A stretch of DNA of 64,000 bases, taken from NCBI RefSeq assembly GCF_902806445.1, contig NZ_LR760298.1:1550001-1614000 (forward strand), read 5' to 3'. Source of the DNA: Listeria sp. PSOL-1 (GTDB taxonomy: Bacteria; Bacillota; Bacilli; Lactobacillales; Listeriaceae). The translations under genes were made by a program, and so were the position numbers. Of this stretch, positions 36,151 to 47,094 are shown piece after piece (position 1 is the stretch's first letter; each line of letters begins with the position of its first letter). Below the pieces are notes generated by a model. It did no database searches. It worked only from the letters and a program-made list of their open reading frames with translations, and was not told the origin of the DNA.

Positions 36151-37344
36151 TTGAGTAAAATTGAAGTTAAGAACCTAACAAAAATCTTCGGTAAAAAAAC
36201 TTCAAAAGCTTCTTCATTACTTTCTCAGGGAAAATCAAAAACTGAGATTTTAAAAGATACTGGCGCAACAATTGGTGTTAATCAAGCATCATTTTCAGTT
36301 GTAGAAGGAGAAATCTTTGTTATTATGGGACTTTCAGGAAGTGGAAAATCTACGCTTGTCCGCTTATTAAATCGCTTAATCGAACCTACTAGTGGAGAAA
36401 TTTGGCTTGATGGACAAGAGCTTTCCAGTATGAATAAAAAGAAGCTTCTTGAAGTTAGAAGAAAAAGCATGAGCATGGTCTTTCAAAGTTTTGGCCTGTT
36501 TCCGAATCGTACCATTTTGCGTAATGTAGAATATGGACTTGAGGTGCAGAAAATTGCGAAACCCGAACGTGAGAAAAAAGCCAATGAAGCGCTTAATTTA
36601 GTTGGGCTGACTGGTTATGGTGAACAATATCCCGCTCAGCTTTCTGGCGGTATGCAGCAGCGAGTCGGCTTGGCACGTGCTCTTGCTAATAATCCTGATA
36701 TTTTGTTGATGGATGAAGCCTTCTCGGCACTGGATCCATTAAACCGTAAAGATATGCAAGACCAATTGCTTGAACTACAAGATAAAATGCAAAAAACCAT
36801 TATTTTCATTACACACGATTTGGATGAAGCGCTACGGATTGGTGACCATATTATGATCATGCGCGATGGCTCTGTCGTTCAAACAGGTACCCCAGAAGAA
36901 ATACTTACTAACCCAGCGAATGAATATGTCGAAAAGTTTATTGAAGATGTAGATCGTTCTAAAGTATATACAGCAAGCAACGTCATGATCCGCCCAGAAA
37001 TCGTTAATATTGAAAAAGATGGCCCTCGTGTTGCTTTACAAAGAATGCGTGAAGCTGGAACATCCAGTATTTTTGTTGTGAAGAAAAATCGCGAACTAGT
37101 AGGGATTATTCATGCAAGTGAAGTTTCTCGCTTAGTCAAAGATAAAATCACTTCATTGGATTCAGTGATTCATACAGACATCCCAACAACAACTGAAGAG
37201 ACACCTTTAACTGAATTAATGGATCAAATTTCAACAACATCTATCCCTGTTGCCGTCATAAAAGATGGCAAGCTCCGCGGCATTATCATTCGTGGTTCTG
37301 TACTTGCCGCACTTTCTGGAAATGAGGTGAAACAAAATGCCTAG
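36151..37344 (+). CDS. gbuA: glycine betaine ABC transporter ATPase
   Basis: 397 aa, TTG start with AAAGGAGAA 6 nt before. Walker A is [17 protein letters not shown]-loop [11 protein letters not shown], signature [16 protein letters not shown], Walker [13 protein letters not shown], followed by two C-terminal CBS domains (about 275-395). This matches OpuAA/GbuA, in which CBS domains sense ionic strength and c-di-AMP in related systems. It is the first gene of gbuABC and overlaps gbuB by 8 bp. It energises osmoprotectant uptake. Confidence 0.93.
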   Translation: MSKIEVKNLTKIFGKKTSKASSLLSQGKSKTEILKDTGATIGVNQASFSVVEGEIFVIMGLSGSGKSTLVRLLNRLIEPTSGEIWLDGQELSSMNKKKLLEVRRKSMSMVFQSFGLFPNRTILRNVEYGLEVQKIAKPEREKKANEALNLVGLTGYGEQYPAQLSGGMQQRVGLARALANNPDILLMDEAFSALDPLNRKDMQDQLLELQDKMQKTIIFITHDLDEALRIGDHIMIMRDGSVVQTGTPEEILTNPANEYVEKFIEDVDRSKVYTASNVMIRPEIVNIEKDGPRVALQRMREAGTSSIFVVKKNRELVGIIHASEVSRLVKDKITSLDSVIHTDIPTTTEETPLTELMDQISTTSIPVAVIKDGKLRGIIIRGSVLAALSGNEVKQNA

Positions 37345-38179
37345 TATCCCTCTTGCTAGTTGGATTGATAACTTGGTTAATAGCTTAACGCAATTTGAAG
37401 GCTTCTTTAATGTGATTACGAATATTATTGGTGGCATCGTCAATACTTTTCAATGGATATTTGATTTGCTCCCACCTTGGTTATTTATTATTCTTATTGT
37501 CGCATTAACCTTTTGGATCAATCGCAAAAGTAAAAAATGGGCGCTTATTGTTTTTGAATTACTAGGTTTATTACTCATTTGGAACCTTGATTTTTGGCGT
37601 GATATGACGCAAACATTAACGCTTGTCTTAACGAGTAGCTTAATTGCTTTAATTATTGGTGTTCCACTTGGTATCTGGATGTCAAAAAGCAATATTGTTG
37701 AAGCGATCTTTAAACCTATCCTTGATTTCATGCAAACAATGCCTGCTTTCGTTTACTTGATTCCTGCTGTAGCTTTCTTTGGTATTGGGATGGTTCCAGG
37801 GGTTGTTGCTTCGGTTATTTTTGCAATGCCGCCGACTGTTCGGATGACAAATCTTGGTATTCGCCAAGTATCTACTGAACTCGTTGAAGCTGCTGAATCA
37901 TTTGGTTCGACATCTTGGCAAAAACTATTCAAAGTACAACTTCCAATGGCAAAATCCACAATGATGGCAGGGATTAACCAAAGCATCATGCTAGCACTTT
38001 CCATGGTTGTTATCGCATCAATGATTGGCGCAATGGGGCTTGGTACAAAAGTTTATTTTGCAGTCGGTCGTAACGATGCAGGTGGCGGCTTTGTTGCTGG
38101 GATTGCGATTGTTATTGTAGCTATTATTCTCGATCGTTTAACACAAAGCTTTAATAAAAAGGCAAACATCGATAACTAA
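37337..38179 (+). CDS. gbuB: glycine betaine ABC transporter permease
   Basis: 280 aa with six or so helices, including an N-terminal amphipathic stretch (IPLASWIDNLVNSLTQF) and the permease EAA-like loop LVEAAESFGSTSWQKLFKVQLPMAK. Matches OpuAB/GbuB. It overlaps the end of gbuA by 8 bp. Confidence 0.93.
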   Translation: MPSIPLASWIDNLVNSLTQFEGFFNVITNIIGGIVNTFQWIFDLLPPWLFIILIVALTFWINRKSKKWALIVFELLGLLLIWNLDFWRDMTQTLTLVLTSSLIALIIGVPLGIWMSKSNIVEAIFKPILDFMQTMPAFVYLIPAVAFFGIGMVPGVVASVIFAMPPTVRMTNLGIRQVSTELVEAAESFGSTSWQKLFKVQLPMAKSTMMAGINQSIMLALSMVVIASMIGAMGLGTKVYFAVGRNDAGGGFVAGIAIVIVAIILDRLTQSFNKKANIDN

Positions 38180-38191
38180 GGAGGTTTTTAC

Positions 38192-39085
38192 ATGCGAAAG
38201 AAACTAAGCCTGTTTGCTACATTATGTGCGTTTCTTCTTATTTTATCATCTTGTGGAACGAAACTTGCTGCTTATGATCCTAAAGAACCTCTTGGTAAAC
38301 AAATCAACTACACCATCACAGGTATCGATGCTGGAGCTGGAATCATGCTTTCTACACAAAAAGCTCTAAAGGCCTACAAATTGGATAAAGCAAATTGGCA
38401 ACTGCAAACAAGTTCAACCGCAGCAATGACCAGTACACTTGGAAAAGCCATTAAAGATAAACGTCCAATTGTTGTAACTGGCTGGACACCGCACTGGATG
38501 TTCACCAAATATAATTTAAAATTTTTAAAAGACCCTAAAAACGTTTATGGCAGTGCTGAAAATATTCATACCATTGTGCGTAAAGGATTAAAAGAAGATA
38601 AACCATCTGCTTATGAATTTCTAAATCGCTTTAACTGGACAAAAAATGATATGTCTTCGGTTATGCTAGCCGTTAATAATGGCGAATCACCAGAAAAAGC
38701 TGCTAAAAAATGGATTAGCAAAAATCCAGATAAAGTTGCTACATGGACAAAAGGAATCAAAAAAGCAAATGGGGATAAGATTAAACTAACTTATGTTGCA
38801 TGGGATTCAGAGATTGCTTCAACGAATGTTGTAAGCGAAGTACTTAAAACCCTAGACTATAAACCAACCATCCAAGCAATGGAAATCCAACCAATGTGGG
38901 CATCTGTTGCAACAAACGCTGCTGATGGCATGGTAGCTGCTTGGTTACCCAATACATCTGGCATTTACTACAAAGATTATAAAAAAGATGTGGAAGACCT
39001 AGGGGTTAATTTAAAAGGGGCAAAAGTAGGTCTTGCTGTTCCAACATACATGAAAAATATTAATTCAATTGAAGATTTGAAATAG
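38192..39085 (+). CDS. gbuC: glycine betaine-binding lipoprotein
   Basis: 297 aa. Lipobox FLLILSSCGTK with Cys21. OpuAC-type binding domain with GWTPHWMFTKYNLKFLKDPKN, where Trp residues form the betaine cage, and MVAAWLPNTSGIYYKDY. Anchored outside the membrane and delivers betaine to GbuB. AGGAGG lies before the ATG, 12 bp after gbuB. Followed by a shared terminator. Confidence 0.93.
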   Translation: MRKKLSLFATLCAFLLILSSCGTKLAAYDPKEPLGKQINYTITGIDAGAGIMLSTQKALKAYKLDKANWQLQTSSTAAMTSTLGKAIKDKRPIVVTGWTPHWMFTKYNLKFLKDPKNVYGSAENIHTIVRKGLKEDKPSAYEFLNRFNWTKNDMSSVMLAVNNGESPEKAAKKWISKNPDKVATWTKGIKKANGDKIKLTYVAWDSEIASTNVVSEVLKTLDYKPTIQAMEIQPMWASVATNAADGMVAAWLPNTSGIYYKDYKKDVEDLGVNLKGAKVGLAVPTYMKNINSIEDLK

Positions 39086-39089
39086 CGAA

Positions 39090-39134
39090 AAGTACCAATT
39101 AAGTAATCATATATTCATTACTTAATTGGTACTT
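39090..39134. terminator. bidirectional terminator between gbuC and the pseudouridine synthase gene
   Basis: An 18-bp perfect stem AAGTACCAATTAAGTAAT and complement, with a 9-nt loop and CTTTATTTT on the plus side. It includes the last 17 bases of the convergent pseudouridine-synthase gene. Confidence 0.88.
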
Positions 39135-39843
39135 CTTTATTTTGCAATAACATTACCTCATCTGGCGTTAATTCACGATATTCACCCGGCGCTAATCCTT
39201 TATCAAGTTGGAGTCTTCCCATTTCTAAACGTTTCAAATAACACACTTCTTTCCCCACTGCTTTAAACATCCGCTTTATCTGATGAAATTTTCCTTCTTG
39301 AATGATCACTTCAATTTCACTTGTTTCACCCTGTATAGCCAAAATATTAAGTTTTGCTGGTAAACTGACAAAATCACCTAAGTCTATTCCAGTAGCAAAT
39401 TGTTTAACGTCATTTTCTGTAACGACTCCTGCAACTTTGGCGAAATAAAGCTTATCAATATGTTTTTTAGGTGATAAGAGCTCATGTGCTATAGTACCAT
39501 CATTGGTTAACAGGAGCAGCCCTTCCGTATCTTTATCTAAACGCCCTACTGGAAATGGCTTTAACAGCTTATCTTCTAATTTTAATAAATCTAGTACTGT
39601 CTTTTTCGCCTGGTCTTCTGTTGCACTAATGACACCGGCGGGCTTATTGAGCATAAAATAGCGATACATTTGATAGTTTACTTTTTTGCCATCAACGTAA
39701 AGCCTGGCTGTTTCAATATCAACGTGGAGATCTCCTTGCTTGACGCGCTTTCCATCAAGCAACACTTCTCGTTTTTTTAATACTTGCTTCACTTCTTTTC
39801 TAGTGCCATAGCCTGCATGAGCTAATAATTTATCAAGACGCAT
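39118..39843 (-). CDS. RsuA/RluB/E/F-family pseudouridine synthase
   Basis: 241 aa. An N-terminal S4 RNA-binding domain (MRLDKLLAHAGYGTRKEVKQVLKK) precedes a catalytic domain with the Asp in FPVGRLDKDTEGLLLLTND, then EGKFHQIKRMFKAVG. It makes pseudouridine in rRNA, probably 16S position 516-type as in RsuA, but a paralogue for another site cannot be excluded. It starts directly after the MazG-like stop, so the two are one transcript. Confidence 0.88.
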   Translation of the reverse strand: MRLDKLLAHAGYGTRKEVKQVLKKREVLLDGKRVKQGDLHVDIETARLYVDGKKVNYQMYRYFMLNKPAGVISATEDQAKKTVLDLLKLEDKLLKPFPVGRLDKDTEGLLLLTNDGTIAHELLSPKKHIDKLYFAKVAGVVTENDVKQFATGIDLGDFVSLPAKLNILAIQGETSEIEVIIQEGKFHQIKRMFKAVGKEVCYLKRLEMGRLQLDKGLAPGEYRELTPDEVMLLQNKEVPIK

Positions 39844-40176
39844 CTATTCACCTATTTTTTCTTTTTGATAACGGTTTTTAAGTTTGCTTACGTGAGCTGA
39901 AAATATGGCCTCTACTGAAATATCGTAATGATTAGCAATAGCCATTACATTTCCCAATACGTCGCCTAGCTCTTCTGTTAATTCTTGCTCATAAATCACT
40001 CGTTGTTTTTCCATTTCTTCAGGGTGATCGCGGCCTATTTCCATTGCTCTAATTGCTCGTGCTACCTCACCAGTTTCTTCCGCTAAAAAACCTATTCTCG
40101 TAAAAATATCAAATTCAGACCAGTTTCTTCCTTTGTAATATTGATTTACCCACATTTGAAATTCTTTTGCTTCCAT
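39844..40176 (-). CDS. MazG-like nucleotide pyrophosphohydrolase
   Basis: 110 aa, all-alpha MazG-like fold with the metal-binding acidic motifs EETGEVARAIRAME and ELTEELGDVLGNVMAIAN. It would hydrolyse non-canonical or damaged NTPs; the substrate is unknown. The stop abuts the start codon of the pseudouridine-synthase gene. Confidence 0.82.
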   Translation of the reverse strand: MEAKEFQMWVNQYYKGRNWSEFDIFTRIGFLAEETGEVARAIRAMEIGRDHPEEMEKQRVIYEQELTEELGDVLGNVMAIANHYDISVEAIFSAHVSKLKNRYQKEKIGE

Positions 40177-40243
40177 GTCATCACCTCTTCCTTATTTTAG
40201 CAATAATTTAAATAAGAAACAAAGGGATTAAATGAACCTATTT

Positions 40244-40474
40244 TTAGTTTTTTTTTTGCTCTTTTCTGACACGCTCAATTTGTGCAGCATAATTTCGCTC
40301 TAGTAGTTGTCCGTTTATTGTTTGTTGCAATCTGTAACTTTCCATGCAACATTCGATTTCGACAAGTATTTGAAAGGCATTGTGGTCTGTAGCATTTTCA
40401 ACTAAACTTCCTATTTTTGCATAAAGTTCTTTAAGCTGGTAAATATCTGCTTGTTTTGGGTGAACACCATTCAT
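40244..40474 (-). CDS. small helical protein of unknown function
   Basis: 76 aa, not recognised. It is helical throughout (YQLKELYAKIGSLVENATD, LLERNYAAQIERVRKEQKKN) with adjacent Cys in IEIECCMESYRLQQ. No signal peptide. The gene lies 67 bp before the MazG-like gene on the same strand, so it may be part of that operon. Confidence 0.55.
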   Translation of the reverse strand: MNGVHPKQADIYQLKELYAKIGSLVENATDHNAFQILVEIECCMESYRLQQTINGQLLERNYAAQIERVRKEQKKN

Positions 40475-40620
40475 TTAAACACCGCCTTCAATAGAACTAA
40501 TTCCTCACATATTATTTTACGCAGATTTCCGTCATTTGAAACGCATTTTATTTTTAATTCACAAAGAATCCATATTTAAGCAATTTATGGAATAAATTAC
40601 TTTTTTAATCTAGTTTAAAT

Positions 40621-40653
40621 AAAAAAACAGCAACCTATGGCTGCTGTTTTTTT
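40621..40653 (-). terminator. terminator of the ABC exporter operon
   Basis: Stem AAAACAGCA / TGCTGTTTT with T-runs on both sides, directly after the stop of the exporter gene on the minus strand. Confidence 0.85.
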
Positions 40654-40655
40654 CG

Positions 40656-42428
40656 CTATTCTAAAACAAATTGATTATGATAAAGTTCTGCGTAAAATCC
40701 ATCTTGTTTTAAGAGACTTTCGTGCGTTCCTTCTTCTATCACTTCGCCATGATGTAAAACAACAATATGATCTGCATCAAGGATTGTTTTTAGCCTGTGG
40801 GCGATAACAAAACTTGTTCGTCCAGATATGACATTATCCATTGCCTTTTGGATCTTACTTTCTGTTACCGTGTCGACGTTACTTGTTGCTTCATCTAGAA
40901 TTAACAAGCTTGGATTTGTCAAAATGGTACGTGCAATACTCATTAATTGCTTTTGACCAACGCTAAAGATGCTATTCTCATCACTAATCTCCGTATCATA
41001 GCCTTTTTCAAGCTGCATAATAAAGTCATGAATATTCGCTTGCTTGGCAGCGCTAATAATAGCTTCTTCACTTGCATCTGGTTTACCAAAAGCGATATTA
41101 TCGCGAATCGTTCCAGAAAACAATACGGAATCTTGTAAAACAATGCCTACTTGTTTTCTAAGTGAATGAAGCTCAATATCACGAATATCTTTTCCATCGA
41201 ATAAAATAGCACCACTATCCACGTTATAAAAACGATTTAGCAAGTTCATAATCGTCGTTTTTCCAGAACCAGTTGGACCGACAACAGCTACCATTTTACC
41301 TTTATTTAAAGTGATATTCACATTTTTAAGGACTGGCTTGTTTTTATCATAGCCAAAACTGACATCTTTTAAAACAACGCCTTCATTAACATCATGGATT
41401 TCTTCAACATGTTCACGCTCTTTTTCATTTTTCTCAGCAAAAACTTCACTTACACGTCTTGCGCCAGTAATTGCTAATTGTAACATATTATATTGTGAAG
41501 AAATTTGTGTGAGTGGCATATAGAATTGTTGTGAATACTGGACAAACATCACAATAAGTCCAAGTGCTACGCCACGCTCTAGATCACCATTTAAAGCTAA
41601 ATAACCACCGAAGAAAATAACGATCGCTGTATTTAACAAAGAGATCCCTTGCATAACTGGAAATAGTAAACCAGAGTAAACTTGACCTTTGTAAGTGGCA
41701 TTTTTAACGATATCATTGTGTTTAATGAAGCCATCAATGGTTTCGTCTTCGAGGCCATTTGTGATAATTACTTTTTGTCCGGAAATTTTTTCATCAATAT
41801 AAGCATTAAGTCTCCCTAAACTATCTTGTTGTAAATCGACATAACGTCTTGCTTTACGAATGATGATAGCAGCGATAATAATCGCAAAAGGACAAGCAAT
41901 TAATGTTACAAGAGCAAGTTCAACATTTTGATCGAACATCATGATAATAACACCAATCATTAACGCTACATTCGAAAGCAGTTGGACAATAGCTTGATTT
42001 AAAGTGTTTGAAATATTATCCATATCACTTGTAAAGCGGCTTAGCATTTCGCCATCACTATGGCGATCAAAGAAACGAATCGATAATTTTTCCATTTTAC
42101 GGAATAAACCAATACGCATACGGTTTGTTGATTTTCCTGCAATTCCTGTCATTACAATGCTTTGGATAAAAGTTGCAATCGAAGTGAGGACATAAAATAG
42201 TAGCAGAAGTAATAACACATGATGTAGCGCGCTTTTATCATCGATGTGTTTTGTAAATAAGTTCACCGCATAAGTAGCTAATTCTTGAATCGCTTTCCCC
42301 ATATACTGCGGCGCTTTGACTTGTAAATAAGTTGCAGCAATAACTGCAACAAGCACAACGGAAAGTTGTAATTTGTAAGCACGAAGGTAATACCAGAAGA
42401 AATTCGTAATCTGCTTAAATTCTTTCAT
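40656..42428 (-). CDS. ABC multidrug-type exporter, subunit with active catalytic Glu
   Basis: 590 aa. Six membrane helices and coupling loops (1-320), then an ATPase domain: Walker [17 protein letters not shown], signature [16 protein letters not shown], Walker [13 protein letters not shown], switch His in IAHRLKTIL. The Walker B Glu is normal but the signature is SVGQ instead of SGGQ. It pairs with the adjacent gene (1-bp overlap) as a heterodimeric exporter of the LmrCD/BmrCD type. Substrate unknown; lipids, drugs or peptides are all possible. Confidence 0.88.
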   Translation of the reverse strand: MKEFKQITNFFWYYLRAYKLQLSVVLVAVIAATYLQVKAPQYMGKAIQELATYAVNLFTKHIDDKSALHHVLLLLLLFYVLTSIATFIQSIVMTGIAGKSTNRMRIGLFRKMEKLSIRFFDRHSDGEMLSRFTSDMDNISNTLNQAIVQLLSNVALMIGVIIMMFDQNVELALVTLIACPFAIIIAAIIIRKARRYVDLQQDSLGRLNAYIDEKISGQKVIITNGLEDETIDGFIKHNDIVKNATYKGQVYSGLLFPVMQGISLLNTAIVIFFGGYLALNGDLERGVALGLIVMFVQYSQQFYMPLTQISSQYNMLQLAITGARRVSEVFAEKNEKEREHVEEIHDVNEGVVLKDVSFGYDKNKPVLKNVNITLNKGKMVAVVGPTGSGKTTIMNLLNRFYNVDSGAILFDGKDIRDIELHSLRKQVGIVLQDSVLFSGTIRDNIAFGKPDASEEAIISAAKQANIHDFIMQLEKGYDTEISDENSIFSVGQKQLMSIARTILTNPSLLILDEATSNVDTVTESKIQKAMDNVISGRTSFVIAHRLKTILDADHIVVLHHGEVIEEGTHESLLKQDGFYAELYHNQFVLE

Positions 42429-44149
42429 TACGCTTCCACTTCCTTTCCTTTTTGTGTTTCATAGATTTCGCGGTAAATGCTACTCATATCAAGCAGCTCT
42501 TTATGATTCCCAACACCTACTAATTTACCAGCATCAAGTACTAAGATTTTATCTGCATGAATAACAGAAGAGATCTTTTGGGCGATAATAAAAGTAGTTG
42601 TGTGGTCTAACTCATTATTTAAAGCTTCTTTTACCAATTTTTCTGAGCGAGCATCGAGTGCGCTGGTACTATCATCAAGAATGAGGATTTTCGGATTACC
42701 GATAACTCCTCTTGAAATAGACAATCTTTGTTTTTGACCACCAGAAAAGTTGCTGCCGCGTTCAGAAACAATCGCTTCATAAATCTTATCTTGTTGCTCA
42801 ATAAACTCTTTAGCTTGAGCGATTGTGGTTGCTTTTTCCATCTCTTTTTCTGAAGCATCCCTTTTACCATGACGCAAATTTTCAGAAATTGTACCAGAAA
42901 ATAAAATAGCACGTTGTAGTACAAGAGATACCGTTTCGCGTAAAGATTTTTTATTAATTTGTTTTAAATCTCTCCCCCCAACTAGGATCTCTCCTTCTGT
43001 TGGATCGTAAAGCCGTGGAATAAGCTGTGCTAACGTTGATTTTCCAGCACCGGTTGCACCAACAATTCCAATCATTTCACCTGGGCGAACTTTAAAAGAA
43101 ATATCCGTTAGTGCATTTTGATCGTCATTTTCATACTTAAAGCTAACATGACGAAATTCAACGCTACCTTCCAACGCTTCTTCTTTAGCCTCTTTGCTAT
43201 AAGTAATATCTGGATCAGTATTTAATACCTCACTAATACGACGAAGAGAAATCATAGCACGTGAAGCCATCATCATCATCATTCCTCCGATGATAATCGC
43301 CATCATAATTTGCATTAAGTAGGTCATAAAAGAAGCTACCGCACCAATCACATTTGGATCACTACTTACCATGTTCCCTACAAAATAAAGAGATACAACA
43401 ATGGCTAAGTTAGACACGAGCATAAATGCAGGAATCATAACTGAGAAAAGTGTACCAACAACAATGGTATGTTGCGTCAATTCATCACTTGTTTTAGAAA
43501 AACGTTTGATTTCATTATCTTCTTGTACAAAAGACTTAACAACACGCATTCCGGCTAGGTTTTCTTTAGCAATCGCATTGACACGATCCAAAAAATGTTG
43601 AATCTTGGCAAAATGTTTTCCCATTGCGCCAAAAGTAATCATAACGATTAAAAATACGAGCACAACCAAAACAACAATAACCCACCAAAGTGCTGGTAGA
43701 GTCACCATCGCTAAAACAAAGCTACCGATAAACATGATAGGAATACGCATTAACGTTTGCAGTGACATCATAACTAAGTTCTGTACTTGTGTAACATCAT
43801 TTGTCTGCCTAACAACTAAATTGCCTGTTGAAAAACGTTCAATATTACTGAATGAAAATGTTTGCACTTTACGGAAACTCGTTTCACGAATGTCCGCCCC
43901 CACTCCTTGTGCAACTTTTGCTGAGATAATCGTATTTAAAATCCCTGCAATTAATCCGATCACTGCAATACTAAGTAACATGATACCAATTGAACCGATT
44001 TTATCCATATTGTCTTTCATTATCGCATCAAGTACTTGTTGCAGTAGCTTTGGTTGCCAAAGCTGTGCTACAACCATAATTGCAACAAATAATGTCGATA
44101 ATATCGTTAAAAAGCGGTACTTCTTTAAATGTTTCAATAAAATCTTCAT
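42428..44149 (-). CDS. ABC multidrug-type exporter, partner subunit with Asp in place of catalytic Glu
   Basis: 573 aa. Transmembrane part at 1-310, then Walker [19 protein letters not shown], normal signature [13 protein letters not shown], Walker [13 protein letters not shown]. The usual catalytic Glu after Walker B is Asp, and the H-loop segment reads IAQKISSV, with Gln instead of His. With the SVGQ signature of the other subunit this builds one degenerate and one normal ATP site, the hallmark of asymmetric heterodimeric exporters. Directly upstream of its partner in one operon. Confidence 0.88.
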   Translation of the reverse strand: MKILLKHLKKYRFLTILSTLFVAIMVVAQLWQPKLLQQVLDAIMKDNMDKIGSIGIMLLSIAVIGLIAGILNTIISAKVAQGVGADIRETSFRKVQTFSFSNIERFSTGNLVVRQTNDVTQVQNLVMMSLQTLMRIPIMFIGSFVLAMVTLPALWWVIVVLVVLVFLIVMITFGAMGKHFAKIQHFLDRVNAIAKENLAGMRVVKSFVQEDNEIKRFSKTSDELTQHTIVVGTLFSVMIPAFMLVSNLAIVVSLYFVGNMVSSDPNVIGAVASFMTYLMQIMMAIIIGGMMMMMASRAMISLRRISEVLNTDPDITYSKEAKEEALEGSVEFRHVSFKYENDDQNALTDISFKVRPGEMIGIVGATGAGKSTLAQLIPRLYDPTEGEILVGGRDLKQINKKSLRETVSLVLQRAILFSGTISENLRHGKRDASEKEMEKATTIAQAKEFIEQQDKIYEAIVSERGSNFSGGQKQRLSISRGVIGNPKILILDDSTSALDARSEKLVKEALNNELDHTTTFIIAQKISSVIHADKILVLDAGKLVGVGNHKELLDMSSIYREIYETQKGKEVEA

Positions 44150-44484
44150 CGTTACCCTCCCCTAATTATAAAAATCAGATACATTAAGACGAACATTCAT
44201 TCTACTCGATTAACTTGGACATTGCAAGTGTTTTTTGAAACAAATTTCAAAATCAGACTTAAGGTGTACTTGCTTTCATATCAATAACTAATTACTTCCT
44301 ATTAAATAATATTTTTTTACAACTACAGTAAAAATGATGATTCATTGTAATTTTATTTCAGTATCATGATAAATGACAAGAATGTAAGTTATTATTAAAT
44401 AATTGTCACCTAACTCGCATGACGCATCTATCACAATTCGTTAGAATAGCATACATAGAGTAGAGTTTAAGGAGGAATAACACT
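44150..44484. other. divergent intergenic region between exporter and BceAB-type operons
   Basis: AT-rich, no gene. It should carry promoters for both directions. AAGGAGGAA before 44485 is the ribosome site of the plus-strand gene. I see no unambiguous VirR or BceR-type repeat. Confidence 0.4.
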
Positions 44485-45246
44485 ATGCAAAATAATGTTG
44501 TTGATGTAAAACATATTAAAAAAATCTACGGTAAAAAAGGTGAAAATCAATCCGTTGCCTTAAGAGATATTTCATTTAAAATGAAAGAAGGCGAGTTCAT
44601 CGGTATTATGGGACCTTCAGGATCTGGAAAAACAACCTTGCTTAATGTTTTATCGACGCTTGATCGCTCAACGTCTGGTGAAATAACTATTGCTGGGACA
44701 GATATTACACAAATGAATAGCAATAAGCTTGCTGATTTTCGCGCACAGGAGCTTGGTTTTATTTTTCAAGATTTTAATTTACTAGAAAACCTAACCTTAT
44801 ACGAGAATATCGCTTTACCGCTTTCACTTCAAAATGTTAAAGCATCAAAAAGCAAAGAACGTGTAAATACAGTAGCTACACAACTCGGCATCCAAGATAT
44901 TCTTCATAAATTCCCAGCAGAAGTATCTGGTGGACAAAAACAAAGAACTGCAGCAGCGCGAGCTTTAGTTCATGAACCCGCTATTATTCTTGGCGATGAG
45001 CCAACTGGTGCCTTAGATTCGAAAAATGCGATCAGCTTACTTGAAGCTTTAACAGAACTAAATAAAACGCAAAATGTTTCCATTTTGATGGTAACGCATG
45101 ACCCTCAAAGTGCTAGTTACTGCGAACGAATTTTATTTATTCAAGATGGTGAACTTTACAAAGAAATCCACCGGGAAACAAACCGCCAAACATTTTACAA
45201 ACAAATTCTTGATGTGCTCGCTACATTTGGCAGTACAGAAGCGTAA
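44485..45246 (+). CDS. BceA-type antimicrobial-peptide ABC transporter ATPase
   Basis: 253 aa. Walker A MGPSGSGKTTLLNVLSTLDR, Q-loop FIFQDFNLL, signature VSGGQKQRTAAARALV, Walker B IILGDEPTGALD. This is the MacB/BceA group that works with a large FtsX-like permease, here encoded 14 bp downstream. Such pairs usually give resistance to bacitracin, nisin or host peptides by target protection or sensing. Confidence 0.9.
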   Translation: MQNNVVDVKHIKKIYGKKGENQSVALRDISFKMKEGEFIGIMGPSGSGKTTLLNVLSTLDRSTSGEITIAGTDITQMNSNKLADFRAQELGFIFQDFNLLENLTLYENIALPLSLQNVKASKSKERVNTVATQLGIQDILHKFPAEVSGGQKQRTAAARALVHEPAIILGDEPTGALDSKNAISLLEALTELNKTQNVSILMVTHDPQSASYCERILFIQDGELYKEIHRETNRQTFYKQILDVLATFGSTEA

Positions 45247-45260
45247 GGAGTACTGATAAT

Positions 45261-47063
45261 ATGTTAATAAAACTCGCCTTATCTGGCATGAAAAGTAAAC
45301 TAAAAGATTATATTGTGCTCCTTCTTGGTCTTGTCATGTCCATTTCCATTTTTTATATGTTTGAAACACTTGCTTTAAATAAAGCATTTATTGAAAAAAA
45401 TTCGTTGATCAATTCGATTACTCCTGTCTTTCAAATTGGCTCGGTTCTCCTTGCCATTATTACAGTTGCTTATTCTCTTTATGCCAATAGTTTTCTTTTT
45501 TCACTTAGACAAAAAGAATTTGGCATGTATATGACTCTTGGTGCCAAAAAACGTAAAATTTCATTAATTATGTTTATTGAAACCATTGTCATTGGCCTTA
45601 TTTCACTTATTATTGGGCTTATTGTTGGTGTTATTTTGGCAAATGTAGTTGGCCAGGTGTTAATGAAGCAATTAGACTTTCATTCAACAACTTATGCACC
45701 TTTTTATTTAATATCCCTTTTGGTTACAATTATTTTTTTCTTCATTTTATTTCTAATTTCTGCTTTGGTTAACATCCTGCAACTTTCTAAAGTAAGCGCC
45801 CTTGATCTTGTTCATGGTGAGCATAAAGCGGAACATATTATTATCCGTAAAAAAGCGGTTATTTTAAAAGCCGTTCTTTCCTTAATTTTATTAGGTATTG
45901 GTTATTACGCTATGATTGATATTAAAAATACTAGAATAATTGGAATGGTCATTGCACTGATTACAATCACTGCAGGAACATATTTATTTTTCTCCACACT
46001 TCTACCACTTGTTATTCATAAAATGCGTGAAAAACAAATCCGACGTAGCAAAAAAATCAATTCGTTTACTTATGCCCAGCTCAGTTTTCGCATTAACAGC
46101 TTAACGAGAGTCTTGGCGACCGTGGCCATGTTGGTTGCCCTTGGAATGGGTGCCATTGCAGTTGGCTTTGCGTTTAAAAATAACTCTCTTTTATTCGCAA
46201 ACAATTTCACAAGCTATGACGTGACAATAACTAATCCTACAACGGCTCAAAACAAGCTGATTGCAGATCTTGATAAAGAAGAAAGCTTTCAGTATCAATA
46301 TAAGCGCGATAGCAATAAAATTTATTTCAATCGCACGGAATTAGCAAAACATAAACCGCTTTACATCGATGAACTTTCAAAAGATAAGATTAAGAAAAAT
46401 AAGCGACTTATGTCCAACCCAGAAATAAATGAAACAAAATGGCAAAATTTCTTAAGAAGTGCCTTTCCAAGTGATGTCCTTGGAAATCATGACTTAGATA
46501 TTGTTTCAATAGAAGATTTCCAAAAAAGAAGTGGACAAAAAGGTCAAATTGTTTTTGTTAAAGTACGCGATTTTAATGCAGCGATACCTGTTCTCAAAAA
46601 AATTAATCAGCTAGAAAAAGAAAAACACAAAAACCAGCCAGATTATTATGATAACAATAAGTATGCGATGTATGAAACGTATAGTGGTTTTGCAAATGGA
46701 ACAGTATTTATGGGCTTCTTCCTTGGATTCGCTTTCTTAGCCATGATGGCCAGCTGTTTAATGTTTAAAATTTTAACCGGTGCTACAAATGATAAAAAAC
46801 GTTATCAAATGCTTACAAAAATTGGTGTGCGCCGTAAACTTCTTACTAAATCAATTTATAAAGAAATCTTCTTTATTTTCTTATTCCCGGCTATTATTGG
46901 TTTCATTCACGTAACGATTGGAATGAAAATGTTTAACATTTTGTTAATTGATACCTACTACCGCTTTTATGTTCCGGTGCTACTTTTCTTAATCATTTAT
47001 ACGCTTTATTATTTCATTACGGTTAAACTTTACAGGGAAATTGTTTTACGCCAGAAAAATTAA
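45261..47063 (+). CDS. BceB-type ABC permease with FtsX domains
   Basis: 600 aa. About ten helices, with FtsX-like blocks at about 50-240 (FGMYMTLGAKKRKI) and 480-600 (YQMLTKIGVRRKLL) and a ~200-aa extracellular loop (about 315-475) that senses or binds peptide in this family. No histidine kinase/response regulator pair adjoins, unlike most bceAB operons. AnrAB of L. monocytogenes is arranged similarly and is run by a distant VirRS (established for AnrAB; its application here is inference). Confidence 0.87.
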   Translation: MLIKLALSGMKSKLKDYIVLLLGLVMSISIFYMFETLALNKAFIEKNSLINSITPVFQIGSVLLAIITVAYSLYANSFLFSLRQKEFGMYMTLGAKKRKISLIMFIETIVIGLISLIIGLIVGVILANVVGQVLMKQLDFHSTTYAPFYLISLLVTIIFFFILFLISALVNILQLSKVSALDLVHGEHKAEHIIIRKKAVILKAVLSLILLGIGYYAMIDIKNTRIIGMVIALITITAGTYLFFSTLLPLVIHKMREKQIRRSKKINSFTYAQLSFRINSLTRVLATVAMLVALGMGAIAVGFAFKNNSLLFANNFTSYDVTITNPTTAQNKLIADLDKEESFQYQYKRDSNKIYFNRTELAKHKPLYIDELSKDKIKKNKRLMSNPEINETKWQNFLRSAFPSDVLGNHDLDIVSIEDFQKRSGQKGQIVFVKVRDFNAAIPVLKKINQLEKEKHKNQPDYYDNNKYAMYETYSGFANGTVFMGFFLGFAFLAMMASCLMFKILTGATNDKKRYQMLTKIGVRRKLLTKSIYKEIFFIFLFPAIIGFIHVTIGMKMFNILLIDTYYRFYVPVLLFLIIYTLYYFITVKLYREIVLRQKN

Positions 47064-47094
47064 GAATCTAGGGCAGCTTTATTTAAAAAATAGC

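Noticed and set aside
43605-44165. 186-aa plus-strand open frame
   Set aside because: It is antisense to a well-supported ABC exporter subunit and has no domain of its own.
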